Assembly (NCBI GenBank): GCA_038213375.1
Contig: JBBQTB010000027.1
Location: 8,135 to 72,134, forward strand
Source of the DNA: JAAUTT01 sp038213375
GTDB taxonomy: Bacteria > Bacteroidota > Bacteroidia > Bacteroidales > JAAUTT01
Reading direction: 5' to 3'
DNA length: 64,000 bases
Shown: positions 1 through 7,501 of the stretch, one piece after another
Layout of the letters: every line of letters begins with the position of its first letter
Position numbering within the stretch: the first letter of the stretch is position 1
Program-made: the position numbers and the translations under genes
Notes under the pieces: model-generated
What the model was told of the DNA's origin: nothing
The model's database searches: none
The model's input: only the letters and a program-made list of their open reading frames with translations

Positions 1-196
1 GATAGGACTCGACAAAATATTAAAATACATGGATAACCTTTATCAGGAGTTTGGATTGCATAAATTTAAGGCTTCTCCCATCATCAAAAGGTTAGTTCGG
101 TCGAATAACCTTGGTCGTAAAACTAATAAAGGGTTTTATATCTATGAAAACGGGAAGAAAACAGTTCAAAATATTACTAGCACCGAATTCAGATAA
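1..196 (+). CDS. hbd: 3-hydroxybutyryl-CoA dehydrogenase, C-terminal end (partial)
   Basis: The reading frame beginning at base 2 is open from the window edge and gives about 64 residues before a TAA at 194-196. It contains GLDK..KYMDNLYQEFG and LVRSNNLGRKTNKGFYIY. This is the characteristic C-terminal dimerisation domain of 3-hydroxyacyl-CoA dehydrogenases, whose family usually ends in a LGRKxGKGFYxY motif. The enzyme interconverts acetoacetyl-CoA and 3-hydroxybutyryl-CoA. It sits directly upstream of acyl-phosphate kinase and phosphotransbutyrylase genes on the same strand, which fits a butyrate fermentation or degradation locus. The NAD-binding domain lies outside the window, so substrate specificity is inferred from the neighbours. 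Confidence 0.85.
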   Translation, partial: IGLDKILKYMDNLYQEFGLHKFKASPIIKRLVRSNNLGRKTNKGFYIYENGKKTVQNITSTEFR

Positions 197-254
197 CAAA
201 GTAAAATCGACTTCAAATCGTTATTCTATCACTAGAATTAAATCGTTTTAACTA

Positions 255-1490
255 ATGAAAATCATTGTATTAAATTGCGGAAGTTCCTCCATAAAATATC
301 AATTATTTCAAATGGACACCAAAAAGGTTCTTGCCAAAGGGGTTGTTGAAAAAATTGGATTACATGGTTCGTTTATCAAGAACGAACGAAATGATGGTGA
401 TAAATTATTTCTGGAAGGTGACATTTATGACCATCAAGCAGGTATTGAGTATGTTTTAGGCATTTTAACCAGTGAAAAGCATGGTAGCATAAAAAGTTTT
501 GAAGAGATCGAAGCTGTTGGCCATCGCGTGGTTCATGGCGGAGAAAAATTTAACTCCAGCGTACTTATTACAGATGAGGTAATTAAAAAAATTGAAGAAT
601 GCATAGAAATAGCACCACTGCATAATCCCCCTAATTTAAAAGGTATTTACTCGATGCAGGCGTTACTTCCTAATATTCCGCAGGTAGGAACGTTTGATAC
701 CGCATATCATCAAACAATGCCCGACTATGCTTATATGTACGCTATACCATATTCGTTATATAAAAAATACGGGATACGCCGGTACGGTTTTCATGGATCA
801 AGTCATCGGTATGTTTCTCAACGTGCATGTGAAATTTTAAACGTCGATTATCAAACCCAACGGATTATTACCTGTCATCTTGGGAATGGAGCTTCTTTAA
901 CCGCTATAATGAATGGCAAATCGGTTGATACTTCTATGGGAATGACTCCTTTAGAAGGTCTGATTATGGGAACACGCTGCGGAGATATGGATCTTGGTGT
1001 ACTTACATTTCTTATGACGCGCGAAGAATTAGATGTTAGCACCGCGAATACCCTTGTAAACAAGCATAGTGGAATGCTAGGAATAACAGGTGTTTCATCG
1101 GATATGCGTGAGATAATGACTGAAATGGAAAACGGAAATGAGCGAGCCAAGCTTGGGATGGAAATGTTTCACTACAGGATAAAAAAATACATAGGATCAT
1201 ATGCAGCTGCCATGGGAGGTGTTGATATGGTTGTGTTTACCGGTGGCATTGGGGAGAACTCTGATTATACCAGAGCTGAAATTGCAAAAGGATTCGAGTT
1301 TTTGGGTCTTGAGTTTGATGCAGAAAAAAATAAGGGCATTCGTGGAAAAGAGAAAATAATCAGCAGGGACACATCAAAGGTTAAAGTGTTGATTGTACCT
1401 ACAAACGAGGAACTTGTTATTGCAGAAGATACTAAAGAGATTATTGAAAACCAGCGTAGCCAAAATGCGGCTAAATTAATGGACTATTAA
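255..1490 (+). CDS. ackA: Acetate kinase family protein
   Basis: This ASKHA-fold kinase makes ATP from acyl phosphate. The 411-residue length fits acetate kinases (about 400) rather than butyrate kinases (about 355). Visible motifs are the N-terminal LNCGSSSIK phosphate loop, VGHRVVHGG, FDTAYHQTMP, RRYGFHGSSHRYVS, HLGNGASL and GGIGENS near the C terminus. The motif usually written TRSGDxDP reads TRCGDMDLG here, a change next to the active site. It lies between hbd and ptb and is followed by a true butyrate kinase, so the operon carries two acyl kinases. It could therefore act on acetyl-, propionyl- or butyryl-phosphate; family membership is clear, substrate is not. Confidence 0.88.
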   Translation: MKIIVLNCGSSSIKYQLFQMDTKKVLAKGVVEKIGLHGSFIKNERNDGDKLFLEGDIYDHQAGIEYVLGILTSEKHGSIKSFEEIEAVGHRVVHGGEKFNSSVLITDEVIKKIEECIEIAPLHNPPNLKGIYSMQALLPNIPQVGTFDTAYHQTMPDYAYMYAIPYSLYKKYGIRRYGFHGSSHRYVSQRACEILNVDYQTQRIITCHLGNGASLTAIMNGKSVDTSMGMTPLEGLIMGTRCGDMDLGVLTFLMTREELDVSTANTLVNKHSGMLGITGVSSDMREIMTEMENGNERAKLGMEMFHYRIKKYIGSYAAAMGGVDMVVFTGGIGENSDYTRAEIAKGFEFLGLEFDAEKNKGIRGKEKIISRDTSKVKVLIVPTNEELVIAEDTKEIIENQRSQNAAKLMDY

Positions 1491-1514
1491 TTTTCCACTA
1501 CCATCCTGCTCAAA

Positions 1515-2408
1515 ATGAAATTAGTTACAGATTTAGTTGAACTTGCGAAGAAAAAAGCCACTAGTATAATAGTAGTGGCCGCAGCCGATGACAAACCAGT
1601 ATTACTTTCGATTAAAAAAGCTTTTGCAGAAGAAATTGTGATACCAATTTTAATTGGAAACGAGAGACATCTTCGCGAAATAGCCCGGGACATTAATTTT
1701 GATCTTCAAAACATTGAAATCATCAATGAAATAGATCCGGTAATATCTGCAAAAAAAGCCGTTGCTTTCATTAATAAAGGTAAAGCAAACATTTTGATGA
1801 AAGGCTTAGTAGCAACAGCTCCTTTACTCAAAGCTGTTTTGGATAAAGAAAACGGATTACGTAAAAATGCAACATTAAGTCACATAGCATTGTTTGAAAG
1901 CACGTTCTACCATAAAGTTTTTGCGGTTACTGATGCGGCAATGAACATAAATCCTACTTTAGAAGAAAAGGTAAATATTTTGAATAATGCTGTCGAAGTT
2001 TTGCATAGGCTTGGAATACAAAAACCAAAAGTAGCAATTTTAACTCCGGTTGAAATTGTAAACGTTAAGATTGAATCGACATTGCATGCCGCTCAGCTTA
2101 CGATAATGTGCAAAAGAAAACAAATAACCGGTTGCATAGTTGATGGACCTTTGGCATTGGATACCGCAATATCACTGGAAGCTGCGGAACACAAGGGAAT
2201 AGTAAGTGAAGTAACCGGAGATGCTGACATTTTAATGGTTTCGAATTTAGACAGTGGAAATATTCTATATAAATCATTAATTTTCATGGGAGGTGCATTA
2301 TCTGCAGCCATCATTACAGGTGCAAGAGTTCCGATTGTGCTTACATCACGCGCTGATTCCGAACATAGTAAATTTCTTTCTATTGCGTTGGCTGCCGCAT
2401 TAGTATAA
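1515..2408 (+). CDS. ptb: Phosphate butyryltransferase
   Basis: This protein belongs to the phosphate acetyl/butyryltransferase family, which converts acyl-CoA and phosphate to acyl phosphate and CoA. Its 297 residues match Ptb size. It carries ANILMKGLVATAPLLKAVLDKE, LRKNATLSHIALFE, FAVTDAAMNINP and VSNLDSGNILYKSLIFMGGA, all typical of Ptb. It starts 24 bases after the upstream kinase and is followed after 23 bases by butyrate kinase, giving the classic ptb-buk pair. Some relatives are annotated as enoyl-CoA hydratase/phosphate acetyltransferase fusions, but no extra domain is present here. Confidence 0.9.
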   Translation: MKLVTDLVELAKKKATSIIVVAAADDKPVLLSIKKAFAEEIVIPILIGNERHLREIARDINFDLQNIEIINEIDPVISAKKAVAFINKGKANILMKGLVATAPLLKAVLDKENGLRKNATLSHIALFESTFYHKVFAVTDAAMNINPTLEEKVNILNNAVEVLHRLGIQKPKVAILTPVEIVNVKIESTLHAAQLTIMCKRKQITGCIVDGPLALDTAISLEAAEHKGIVSEVTGDADILMVSNLDSGNILYKSLIFMGGALSAAIITGARVPIVLTSRADSEHSKFLSIALAAALV

Positions 2409-2431
2409 ACCTGAACCTGATAAATTAGCAA

Positions 2432-3508
2432 ATGGAAAATAATAGGATTCTTGCAATAAATCCAGGTTCAACATCAACCAAAATGGCGGTTTTTGAAAGT
2501 GCCACATCGATATATTTAAAAACGATTAAACATTCTTTTGAAGATTTACAAATTTTTGATAAAATAACGGATCAGTTATCTTTTAGAAAAGAACTTATTT
2601 TAAAAGAGTTAGAAAAGGAAAATATTTCACTAAATCAGATTAAGATTGTTATTGGACGCGGAGGTTTAGTTAAGCCCATAGAATCGGGCGTTTATGAAGT
2701 GAATGAAGCTATGAAGCGCGATCTGTATATTGGAGTTATGGGCGAACACGCCAGTAATTTGGGTGGTTTGATCGCAGATGAAATAGCCCGTTCGCTACCC
2801 AATGCCAGAGCTCTAATAGCTGATCCTGTGGTTGTTGATGAATTGCAAGATGTTGCCCGCATTACAGGTCATCCTTTGTTCGTGAGAAAATCAATATTTC
2901 ATGCACTAAACCAGAAAGCAATTGCTCGTTTATATGGCCAATCAATAGGCCAGAATTACGAAGATATGAATTTGATTGTTGCACATATGGGCGGTGGAGT
3001 CTCCATTGGGGCACATTGCAAAGGAAAAGTAATAGATGTGAATCAGGCTTTGGATGGTGAAGGCCCAATGTCACCTGAAAGAAGTGGTACATTGCCAATA
3101 GGCGACTTGTTAAAGGCGAGTTTTAGTGGTGACTATGATTATAAGACTTTAAAAAAGATGGTTACAGGAGAAGGTGGATTTGTGGCCTATTTTGGAACAA
3201 ATGATGCCTACAAGATTGAAATGATGGTCAAAAATGGTGATTTAAAAGCAAAGCTTATTCAAGATGCTCTTGGTTACCATGTATCTAAATTTATAGGTAG
3301 TTGTGCGGTTGTATTAAGGGGTAAAGTGGACGCTATTATTCTTACGGGTGGATTGGCTCATAATAAAATGTTAACTGAATATATTAGCGAACATGTTTCT
3401 TTTATTTCAAAAGTTTTTGTTTATCCTGGTGAGGACGAAATGAAATCCTTGGCTATTAATGCGATCATGGTAATGAATAATGAAATAGAATGTAAAGTTT
3501 ATAGGTAA
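2432..3508 (+). CDS. buk: Butyrate kinase
   Basis: This is an ASKHA-fold kinase of 358 residues, the usual butyrate kinase length. It begins ILAINPGSTSTKMAVFE and contains the butyrate kinase motifs GRGGLVKPIESGVYEVNEAM, IADPVVVDEL, HALNQKAIAR, HMGGGVSIGAHCKGKVIDV and GPMSPERSGTLP, plus the C-terminal ILTGGLAHN loop. It transfers phosphate from butyryl phosphate (or a branched-chain relative) to ADP. It is the last gene of the hbd-ackA-ptb-buk run. No clear hairpin follows before the convergent gene at 3548. Confidence 0.93.
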   Translation: MENNRILAINPGSTSTKMAVFESATSIYLKTIKHSFEDLQIFDKITDQLSFRKELILKELEKENISLNQIKIVIGRGGLVKPIESGVYEVNEAMKRDLYIGVMGEHASNLGGLIADEIARSLPNARALIADPVVVDELQDVARITGHPLFVRKSIFHALNQKAIARLYGQSIGQNYEDMNLIVAHMGGGVSIGAHCKGKVIDVNQALDGEGPMSPERSGTLPIGDLLKASFSGDYDYKTLKKMVTGEGGFVAYFGTNDAYKIEMMVKNGDLKAKLIQDALGYHVSKFIGSCAVVLRGKVDAIILTGGLAHNKMLTEYISEHVSFISKVFVYPGEDEMKSLAINAIMVMNNEIECKVYR

Positions 3509-3547
3509 ACTTTTCTTTAAAATAAACAAGTTATTTAATTACAAACT

Positions 3548-4255
3548 CTAAGGTGTTGCTATTGATACAGGAATTATTTTTCCATTAAAAAAATCTTTTC
3601 CATTTAATGCAAAGTTTGCAATAAAAGCCCCCATCTGTTCAGCTGTTACTAAAGCTTTGTAATTTGGAAAAGCTTCTGCTAACATTTCTGTTTGCACTGC
3701 CCCCAAGGCCAACGCATTAAAAACCACATTGTCATTTTTATATTCTTCAGCGAGACACTCAGTTAATACTCCTAGAGCCGCTTTACTGGCACTATAATGC
3801 GACAATCCATTAAATTTCATACTTCCCTGATAACCACCAATGCTGGTGATATTTACGACATGAGCCTTACCTAATTTTAAAAGAGGCAGCAAGTTTTTTA
3901 TCAATAATGCTGGTGCGGTATAATTTACCGAAAATAAGCGATTTATTTCATCAGCTGAAATAGTATCGAAGGGTTTACTTATTAACGTACCTGCATTATT
4001 AATTAGCACATCTATATGATTGACATGTTGCTTTATAAGTCCGCCCAGCTGAGGCTCGTTTAAAGTCATTTGCTGTAAATCATACGATATTGGAATAAAA
4101 TCAACCTTTGATATCTGGTTGCATAATTCTTTCAATTGACACAACTGTTTATAATTTCTCGATATTCCAATAATTTTCAATGCTCCGGCTTTTACAAGCG
4201 ACTGAACAACCTGAAATCCTATTCCTCTGCTGGCACCAGTTACAACAACGTTCAT
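3548..4255 (-). CDS. Short-chain dehydrogenase/reductase
   Basis: This is a classical SDR of about 235 residues with a Rossmann fold. It has the TGASRGIG cofactor loop at the N terminus, NNAG, the catalytic Ser region (NITSIGG) and the YSASK motif with the active-site Tyr and Lys. The ATG at 4255 was chosen because it gives MNVVVTGASRG; the extra codons upstream would need a TTG start. It resembles sepiapterin/benzil reductase-like SDRs, but the substrate cannot be read from sequence. It is convergent with buk and divergent from the gene at 4370. Confidence 0.85.
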   Translation of the reverse strand: MNVVVTGASRGIGFQVVQSLVKAGALKIIGISRNYKQLCQLKELCNQISKVDFIPISYDLQQMTLNEPQLGGLIKQHVNHIDVLINNAGTLISKPFDTISADEINRLFSVNYTAPALLIKNLLPLLKLGKAHVVNITSIGGYQGSMKFNGLSHYSASKAALGVLTECLAEEYKNDNVVFNALALGAVQTEMLAEAFPNYKALVTAEQMGAFIANFALNGKDFFNGKIIPVSIATP

Positions 4256-4307
4256 ATTTAACAAATTTAAGATGGCAAAATTAGCAATGTCGACAAATAA
4301 AAAAATG

Positions 4308-4315
4308 TATTTTTG
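4308..4315 (+). promoter_or_regulatory. Candidate Bacteroidota -7 promoter element
   Basis: TATTTTTG fits the Bacteroidota -7 consensus TAnnTTTG and lies 55 bases before the ATG at 4370, in the divergent spacer. A clear -33 TTTG at the expected spacing is not visible, so this is a weak call in AT-rich DNA. Confidence 0.3.
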
Positions 4316-4369
4316 CGAACAATAATATATCTTTTATGATGTTTTGATTTTATCTTATCAACAGCTAAT

Positions 4370-4927
4370 ATGAAACGACTAATATCAGCAATTGGAATAA
4401 CTTTAGTTTTTATAATCACGACCTCATTGTCCGGTTTATCCCAGGAAAAAACTGAAATTACATGGCGGGATAGACTTTTTTTTGGTGGAAGTTTAGGATT
4501 GCAAATTGGAACGCTTACTATTATTGAAGTCTCCCCACAAGTTGGGTATAGATTAACATCGAGATTATCTGCAGGTATAGGTTTTAAATACGAGTTCTAT
4601 AAGGATTCCAGATTTCCACCTCCAAATAAAACAAATATTTATGGCGGAAGCATTTTTTCAAGTTATGTTCTTTGGAAAAACTTTCTTTCTGAAGGTTCCT
4701 CAATTATGGCTCATGTTGAAGATGAAGCGCTAAGTCTGGAAAATAAATATTTTAAACCAGATGTCGCCGATGGTCGGTTTGTTTTAAATAGTTTTCTAGT
4801 CGGAGGAGGTCTTAGACAAAGAATGGGAAAGCGAAGTTACGCAAACATTTTGATTCTATGGAATTTAAATCAAACCAGTTTTTCACCTTATCAAAATCCT
4901 ATATTTCGGATTTCATTTCAATTCTAA
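4370..4927 (+). CDS. Secreted small outer-membrane beta-barrel-like protein
   Basis: This hypothetical protein has 185 residues. A Sec signal peptide is visible at residues 1-24 (MKRL, hydrophobic core, then LSGLSQ). The rest has alternating polar and aromatic strands: GGSLGLQIGTLTIIEVSPQVGYRL, SAGIGFKYEF, GGSIFSSYVLW, FLVGGGLRQRMG and a final strand ending in phenylalanine (FRISFQF). That pattern is typical of small Bacteroidota outer-membrane barrels. No enzyme motif is seen. It is a single-gene unit with a strong hairpin terminator immediately downstream. Function unknown. Confidence 0.7.
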   Translation: MKRLISAIGITLVFIITTSLSGLSQEKTEITWRDRLFFGGSLGLQIGTLTIIEVSPQVGYRLTSRLSAGIGFKYEFYKDSRFPPPNKTNIYGGSIFSSYVLWKNFLSEGSSIMAHVEDEALSLENKYFKPDVADGRFVLNSFLVGGGLRQRMGKRSYANILILWNLNQTSFSPYQNPIFRISFQF

Positions 4928-4930
4928 TTT

Positions 4931-4963
4931 AATAAAATGCTCCAGGAAAAGGAGCATTTTATT
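4931..4963. terminator. Bidirectional intrinsic terminator
   Basis: A perfect 13-bp inverted repeat (aataaaatgctcc and ggagcattttatt) is separated by a 7-base loop, with A/T tracts on both sides. It sits between the plus-strand barrel gene and the minus-strand cold-shock gene and could terminate both. Confidence 0.85.
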
Positions 4964-5007
4964 ATTCGCAAGCAAATTAGGGTAGAGTTTTATATGTTTT
5001 TATACTT

Positions 5008-5211
5008 TTATTCTACTAAAATAACCTTTGTTGCTTGGGGACCATGCTTACCATCAGAAATTTGAAATGTCACTTCCTGACCTTGTTCCAGTGCTTTAAA
5101 TCCATCTCTCTCGATACCGGAATAATGAACGAATACATCATTTCCATCTTCACAATGAATGAAGCCGAAACCCTTTGCGGTATCAAACCATTTAACTTTA
5201 CCTTTCTCCAT
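5008..5211 (-). CDS. Cold-shock domain protein
   Basis: This is a single cold-shock OB-fold domain of 67 residues, the standard CspA-family size. It carries GKVKWFDTAKGFGFIHCEDG (RNP-1-type) and DVFVHYSGI (RNP-2-type) nucleic-acid binding motifs. It binds single-stranded RNA or DNA as a chaperone in the cytoplasm. The ATG at 5211 was preferred over a TTG two codons upstream. It has about 270 bases of AT-rich upstream DNA shared with divergent slyD, room for the long 5' leader that many csp genes have, although no specific structure was recognised. Confidence 0.92.
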   Translation of the reverse strand: MEKGKVKWFDTAKGFGFIHCEDGNDVFVHYSGIERDGFKALEQGQEVTFQISDGKHGPQATKVILVE

Positions 5212-5481
5212 TACCAAAAAATAAATTAAATAAAACTAGACATTGAATACAATAGAAACAAATTTCGATTATTAAATCCGAATAAACTAATTTTTAATTT
5301 TCTAGGTAGCTATTTATAAATTATTTAGAATAAAAAAGGGGTTTATTAAAATCAGTTGAATATCTTAAACATACACACAATCAGAAAGTTGATTTATTTA
5401 GAATGATTTTAAATTAAAAATATTTTGCAACCTCATATAATTAAGTTTTCTTTGTTTTCTAAATCTATTAAGCATAAAATT

Positions 5482-6072
5482 ATGATAATTGACAAGAGCA
5501 GAGTTGTTTCATTAATTTACGAACTAAGAGTTGATGATTCCGAAGGTGAAATTATTGAATCATTGAATGTAGACAAACCTTTGACATTTATATATGGTAC
5601 TGGATCGTTATTACCAAAATTTGAGGATAATATCAAAGGCTTAAAAGTTGGTGATAATTTTCGGTTTGATTTAAAATGTGAAGATGCATATGGGCTTGCT
5701 ACAGAGGATGCATTAGTGGATATTCCAAAATCAGTTTTTGAAGTTGACGGCGAATTTGATGATGAGCTTGTTAAAGAAGGAAATGCTATTCCTATGACGG
5801 ATGGTGAAGGTAATAGATTAAATGGTGTAGTTGTATCTATTGAAAATGAAAATGTTAAAATGGATTTTAATCATCCGTTAGCAGGAGATGATCTTCATTT
5901 TTCTGGAAAAGTAGTTGAAGTTCGTGAAGCAACATCCGAAGAGTTGCAACATGGACATATTCATGGTGCTGCGGCTGGAGGAGGCTGTGGAAGCGGTTGT
6001 GGTTGCGGCAGTGGTAGTAGTTGCGAAAGCGATTGTGCAACAAGTGACGCTAGTTGCTGTGGTGGACATTAA
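5482..6072 (+). CDS. slyD: FKBP-type peptidyl-prolyl isomerase, SlyD-like, with Cys-rich metal-binding tail
   Basis: The ATG at 5482 gives MIIDKSRVVSLIYELR and about 196 residues; the upstream extension would need TTG. The FKBP domain shows the SlyD layout: the half-domain LTFIYGTGSLLPKFEDNIKGLKVGD, then the insert-in-flap region, then MDFNHPLAGDDLHFSGKVVEVR. The last 40 or so residues are a Gly/Cys/His tail (GHIHGAAAGGGCGSGCGCG and SDASCCGGH) with nine cysteines, suited to Ni or other metal binding. SlyD proteins are cytoplasmic chaperone-isomerases and metallochaperones for nickel enzymes. No nickel enzyme gene is visible nearby. Confidence 0.92.
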   Translation: MIIDKSRVVSLIYELRVDDSEGEIIESLNVDKPLTFIYGTGSLLPKFEDNIKGLKVGDNFRFDLKCEDAYGLATEDALVDIPKSVFEVDGEFDDELVKEGNAIPMTDGEGNRLNGVVVSIENENVKMDFNHPLAGDDLHFSGKVVEVREATSEELQHGHIHGAAAGGGCGSGCGCGSGSSCESDCATSDASCCGGH

Positions 6073-6075
6073 TAA

Positions 6076-6111
6076 AGTACCAAGTACTTAGTGCCTTGGT
6101 ACTAAGTACTT
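6076..6111. repeat. Palindromic TACTAAGTACTT-type element / probable terminator
   Basis: Two alternative hairpins overlap. One pairs agtaccaag with cttggtact (6076-6103). The other is a perfect 11-bp arm aagtacttagt with actaagtactt (6082-6111). The element lies between convergent genes and supplies the last codons and stop (6102-6104) of the minus-strand hydrolase. Similar sequences recur at 13242-13273 and, in altered form, at 15501-15523. Confidence 0.6.
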
Positions 6112-6887
6112 ATTGTAAATTCATCTGCATCAAGATATGATGGAAATTTTTGCCTAAAAGATTGAAGATTATTTAAATCAATTTTGCAGTTCAATAGTCC
6201 AGTCTTTTTTTCAGATAAATCAGCAATAATATTTCCCTTCGGATCGATAATTACTGAGTCGCCAGAATAATCTATTCCTAATTTATCTATTCCAATTCTA
6301 TTTACTGCGGCAACATAGCAAACATTTTCAATTGCTCTGGCTTTTAGCAAGGTAAGATACGCATCACGACGGCTTTCAGGCCAATTGGCCACATATACGA
6401 GCAAGTCATATTGACAATTTACATTTCTACTCCAAACTGGAAATCTTAAATCATAACAAACCAAAGGCAATACATTCCATTTTTTTACTTTAACAAATAT
6501 TTTACTATTCCCTGAATCATAAAACTTATGTTCGTCTGCCATTCGGAATAAGTGTCTCTTGTCATACCAAGTGATTTCACCAAATGGACTTATTACAAGC
6601 AACCTATTGTATACCTTATTATTATCTTTAATAGCAAGTGTCCCAATGATGGTTGTTTTCTTTTCAATAGCTTTCTTTACCATCCACTTTACGCCTTCTC
6701 CATCCATATTTTGGCTAATGAAATTAACATTCATCGAAAATCCTGTCAAAAACATTTCCGGAAAAATAACCAAATCAGTAGCAAAAGGAATGTTTTCAAT
6801 TATCCCATTTAGAAGTTCAATATTCCTATAGCTATCTTCCCATACTGGGTCAAACTGCACAAGAGTAAGATTAATGATGTTGTTCAT
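6102..6887 (-). CDS. Carbon-nitrogen hydrolase (omega-amidase/YafV-like)
   Basis: This nitrilase-superfamily protein has 261 residues. The catalytic triad is visible: Glu in DLVIFPEMFLTGFS, Lys in TWYDKRHLFRM and Cys in VLPLVCYDLRFPVWSRN. The YDKRHLF and CYDLRFP signatures match omega-amidase/YafV proteins, which deaminate alpha-ketoglutaramate and related omega-amides. The protein is cytoplasmic. It starts one base after the stop of the acyltransferase gene upstream (6889), so the two are probably cotranscribed, although their functions are not obviously linked. Confidence 0.88.
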   Translation of the reverse strand: MNNIINLTLVQFDPVWEDSYRNIELLNGIIENIPFATDLVIFPEMFLTGFSMNVNFISQNMDGEGVKWMVKKAIEKKTTIIGTLAIKDNNKVYNRLLVISPFGEITWYDKRHLFRMADEHKFYDSGNSKIFVKVKKWNVLPLVCYDLRFPVWSRNVNCQYDLLVYVANWPESRRDAYLTLLKARAIENVCYVAAVNRIGIDKLGIDYSGDSVIIDPKGNIIADLSEKKTGLLNCKIDLNNLQSFRQKFPSYLDADEFTIST

Positions 6888-6888
6888 A

Positions 6889-7428
6889 TTATTTGATAGT
6901 GAATAAGTGTGGGTATTTTGGAGTTACATCTTTTATAAAATCCTTTATCTGGTTTATATCTTTAGTTACATCTCCGGAGACAAAAAATGGAGTACCAATA
7001 CCAATTGTTTTCTTTTTATAGTCAAAATATCCTGGTACTATCGGAACATTGGCACTTCCAGCGATATAGTAGAAGCCTTTTTTCCATTCGGATACACGTT
7101 TTCTGGTGCCTTCAGGAGCAATTACCAGAACTAAATTATCAGCATGAGCAAATTCCCAAACCATGCGATCAATAATATCGTTCTTTTTTTTTCTGGCAAC
7201 CGGTATGCCACCCAATTTAGCTAAAAACCACCCTAATGGAAAAAAGAACAGCTCTTTCTTCATCAACAGTTTTGGTTTTAACCCTATAGAATACATAAAT
7301 AACCTACCTACAACAAAATCCCAGTTACTGGTATGAGGAACAGTAACTATCACCATTTTTTTTTCTGTAGGAATAATTCCTACTACTTTCCACCCCCATA
7401 ATTTGAGGAGATATTTGCTTAATCGCAT
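6889..7428 (-). CDS. PlsC-like 1-acyl-glycerol-3-phosphate acyltransferase family protein
   Basis: This protein of 179 residues has the HX4D acyltransferase motif (VPHTSNWDFVVGR) and a second block VIAPEGTRKRVSEWKKGFYYIA, equivalent to the FPEGTR motif of PlsC. It is shorter than a typical PlsC (about 240) and lacks a clear N-terminal membrane anchor. This matches a small group of lysophospholipid acyltransferase-like proteins in Bacteroidota. Acyl acceptor unknown. It is coupled to the omega-amidase gene downstream. Confidence 0.8.
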   Translation of the reverse strand: MRLSKYLLKLWGWKVVGIIPTEKKMVIVTVPHTSNWDFVVGRLFMYSIGLKPKLLMKKELFFFPLGWFLAKLGGIPVARKKKNDIIDRMVWEFAHADNLVLVIAPEGTRKRVSEWKKGFYYIAGSANVPIVPGYFDYKKKTIGIGTPFFVSGDVTKDINQIKDFIKDVTPKYPHLFTIK

Positions 7429-7501
7429 GTTTTATATTTTCAGCAAAAATAAAAATTTAAAAGCTGCAATTTGATAATAAGTCTTATGAAAACCGGAAAG
7501 T

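Noticed and set aside
875..1150. Long antisense reading frame over the acetate kinase gene
   Set aside because: It has no recognisable domain and lies wholly inside a well-supported gene on the other strand.
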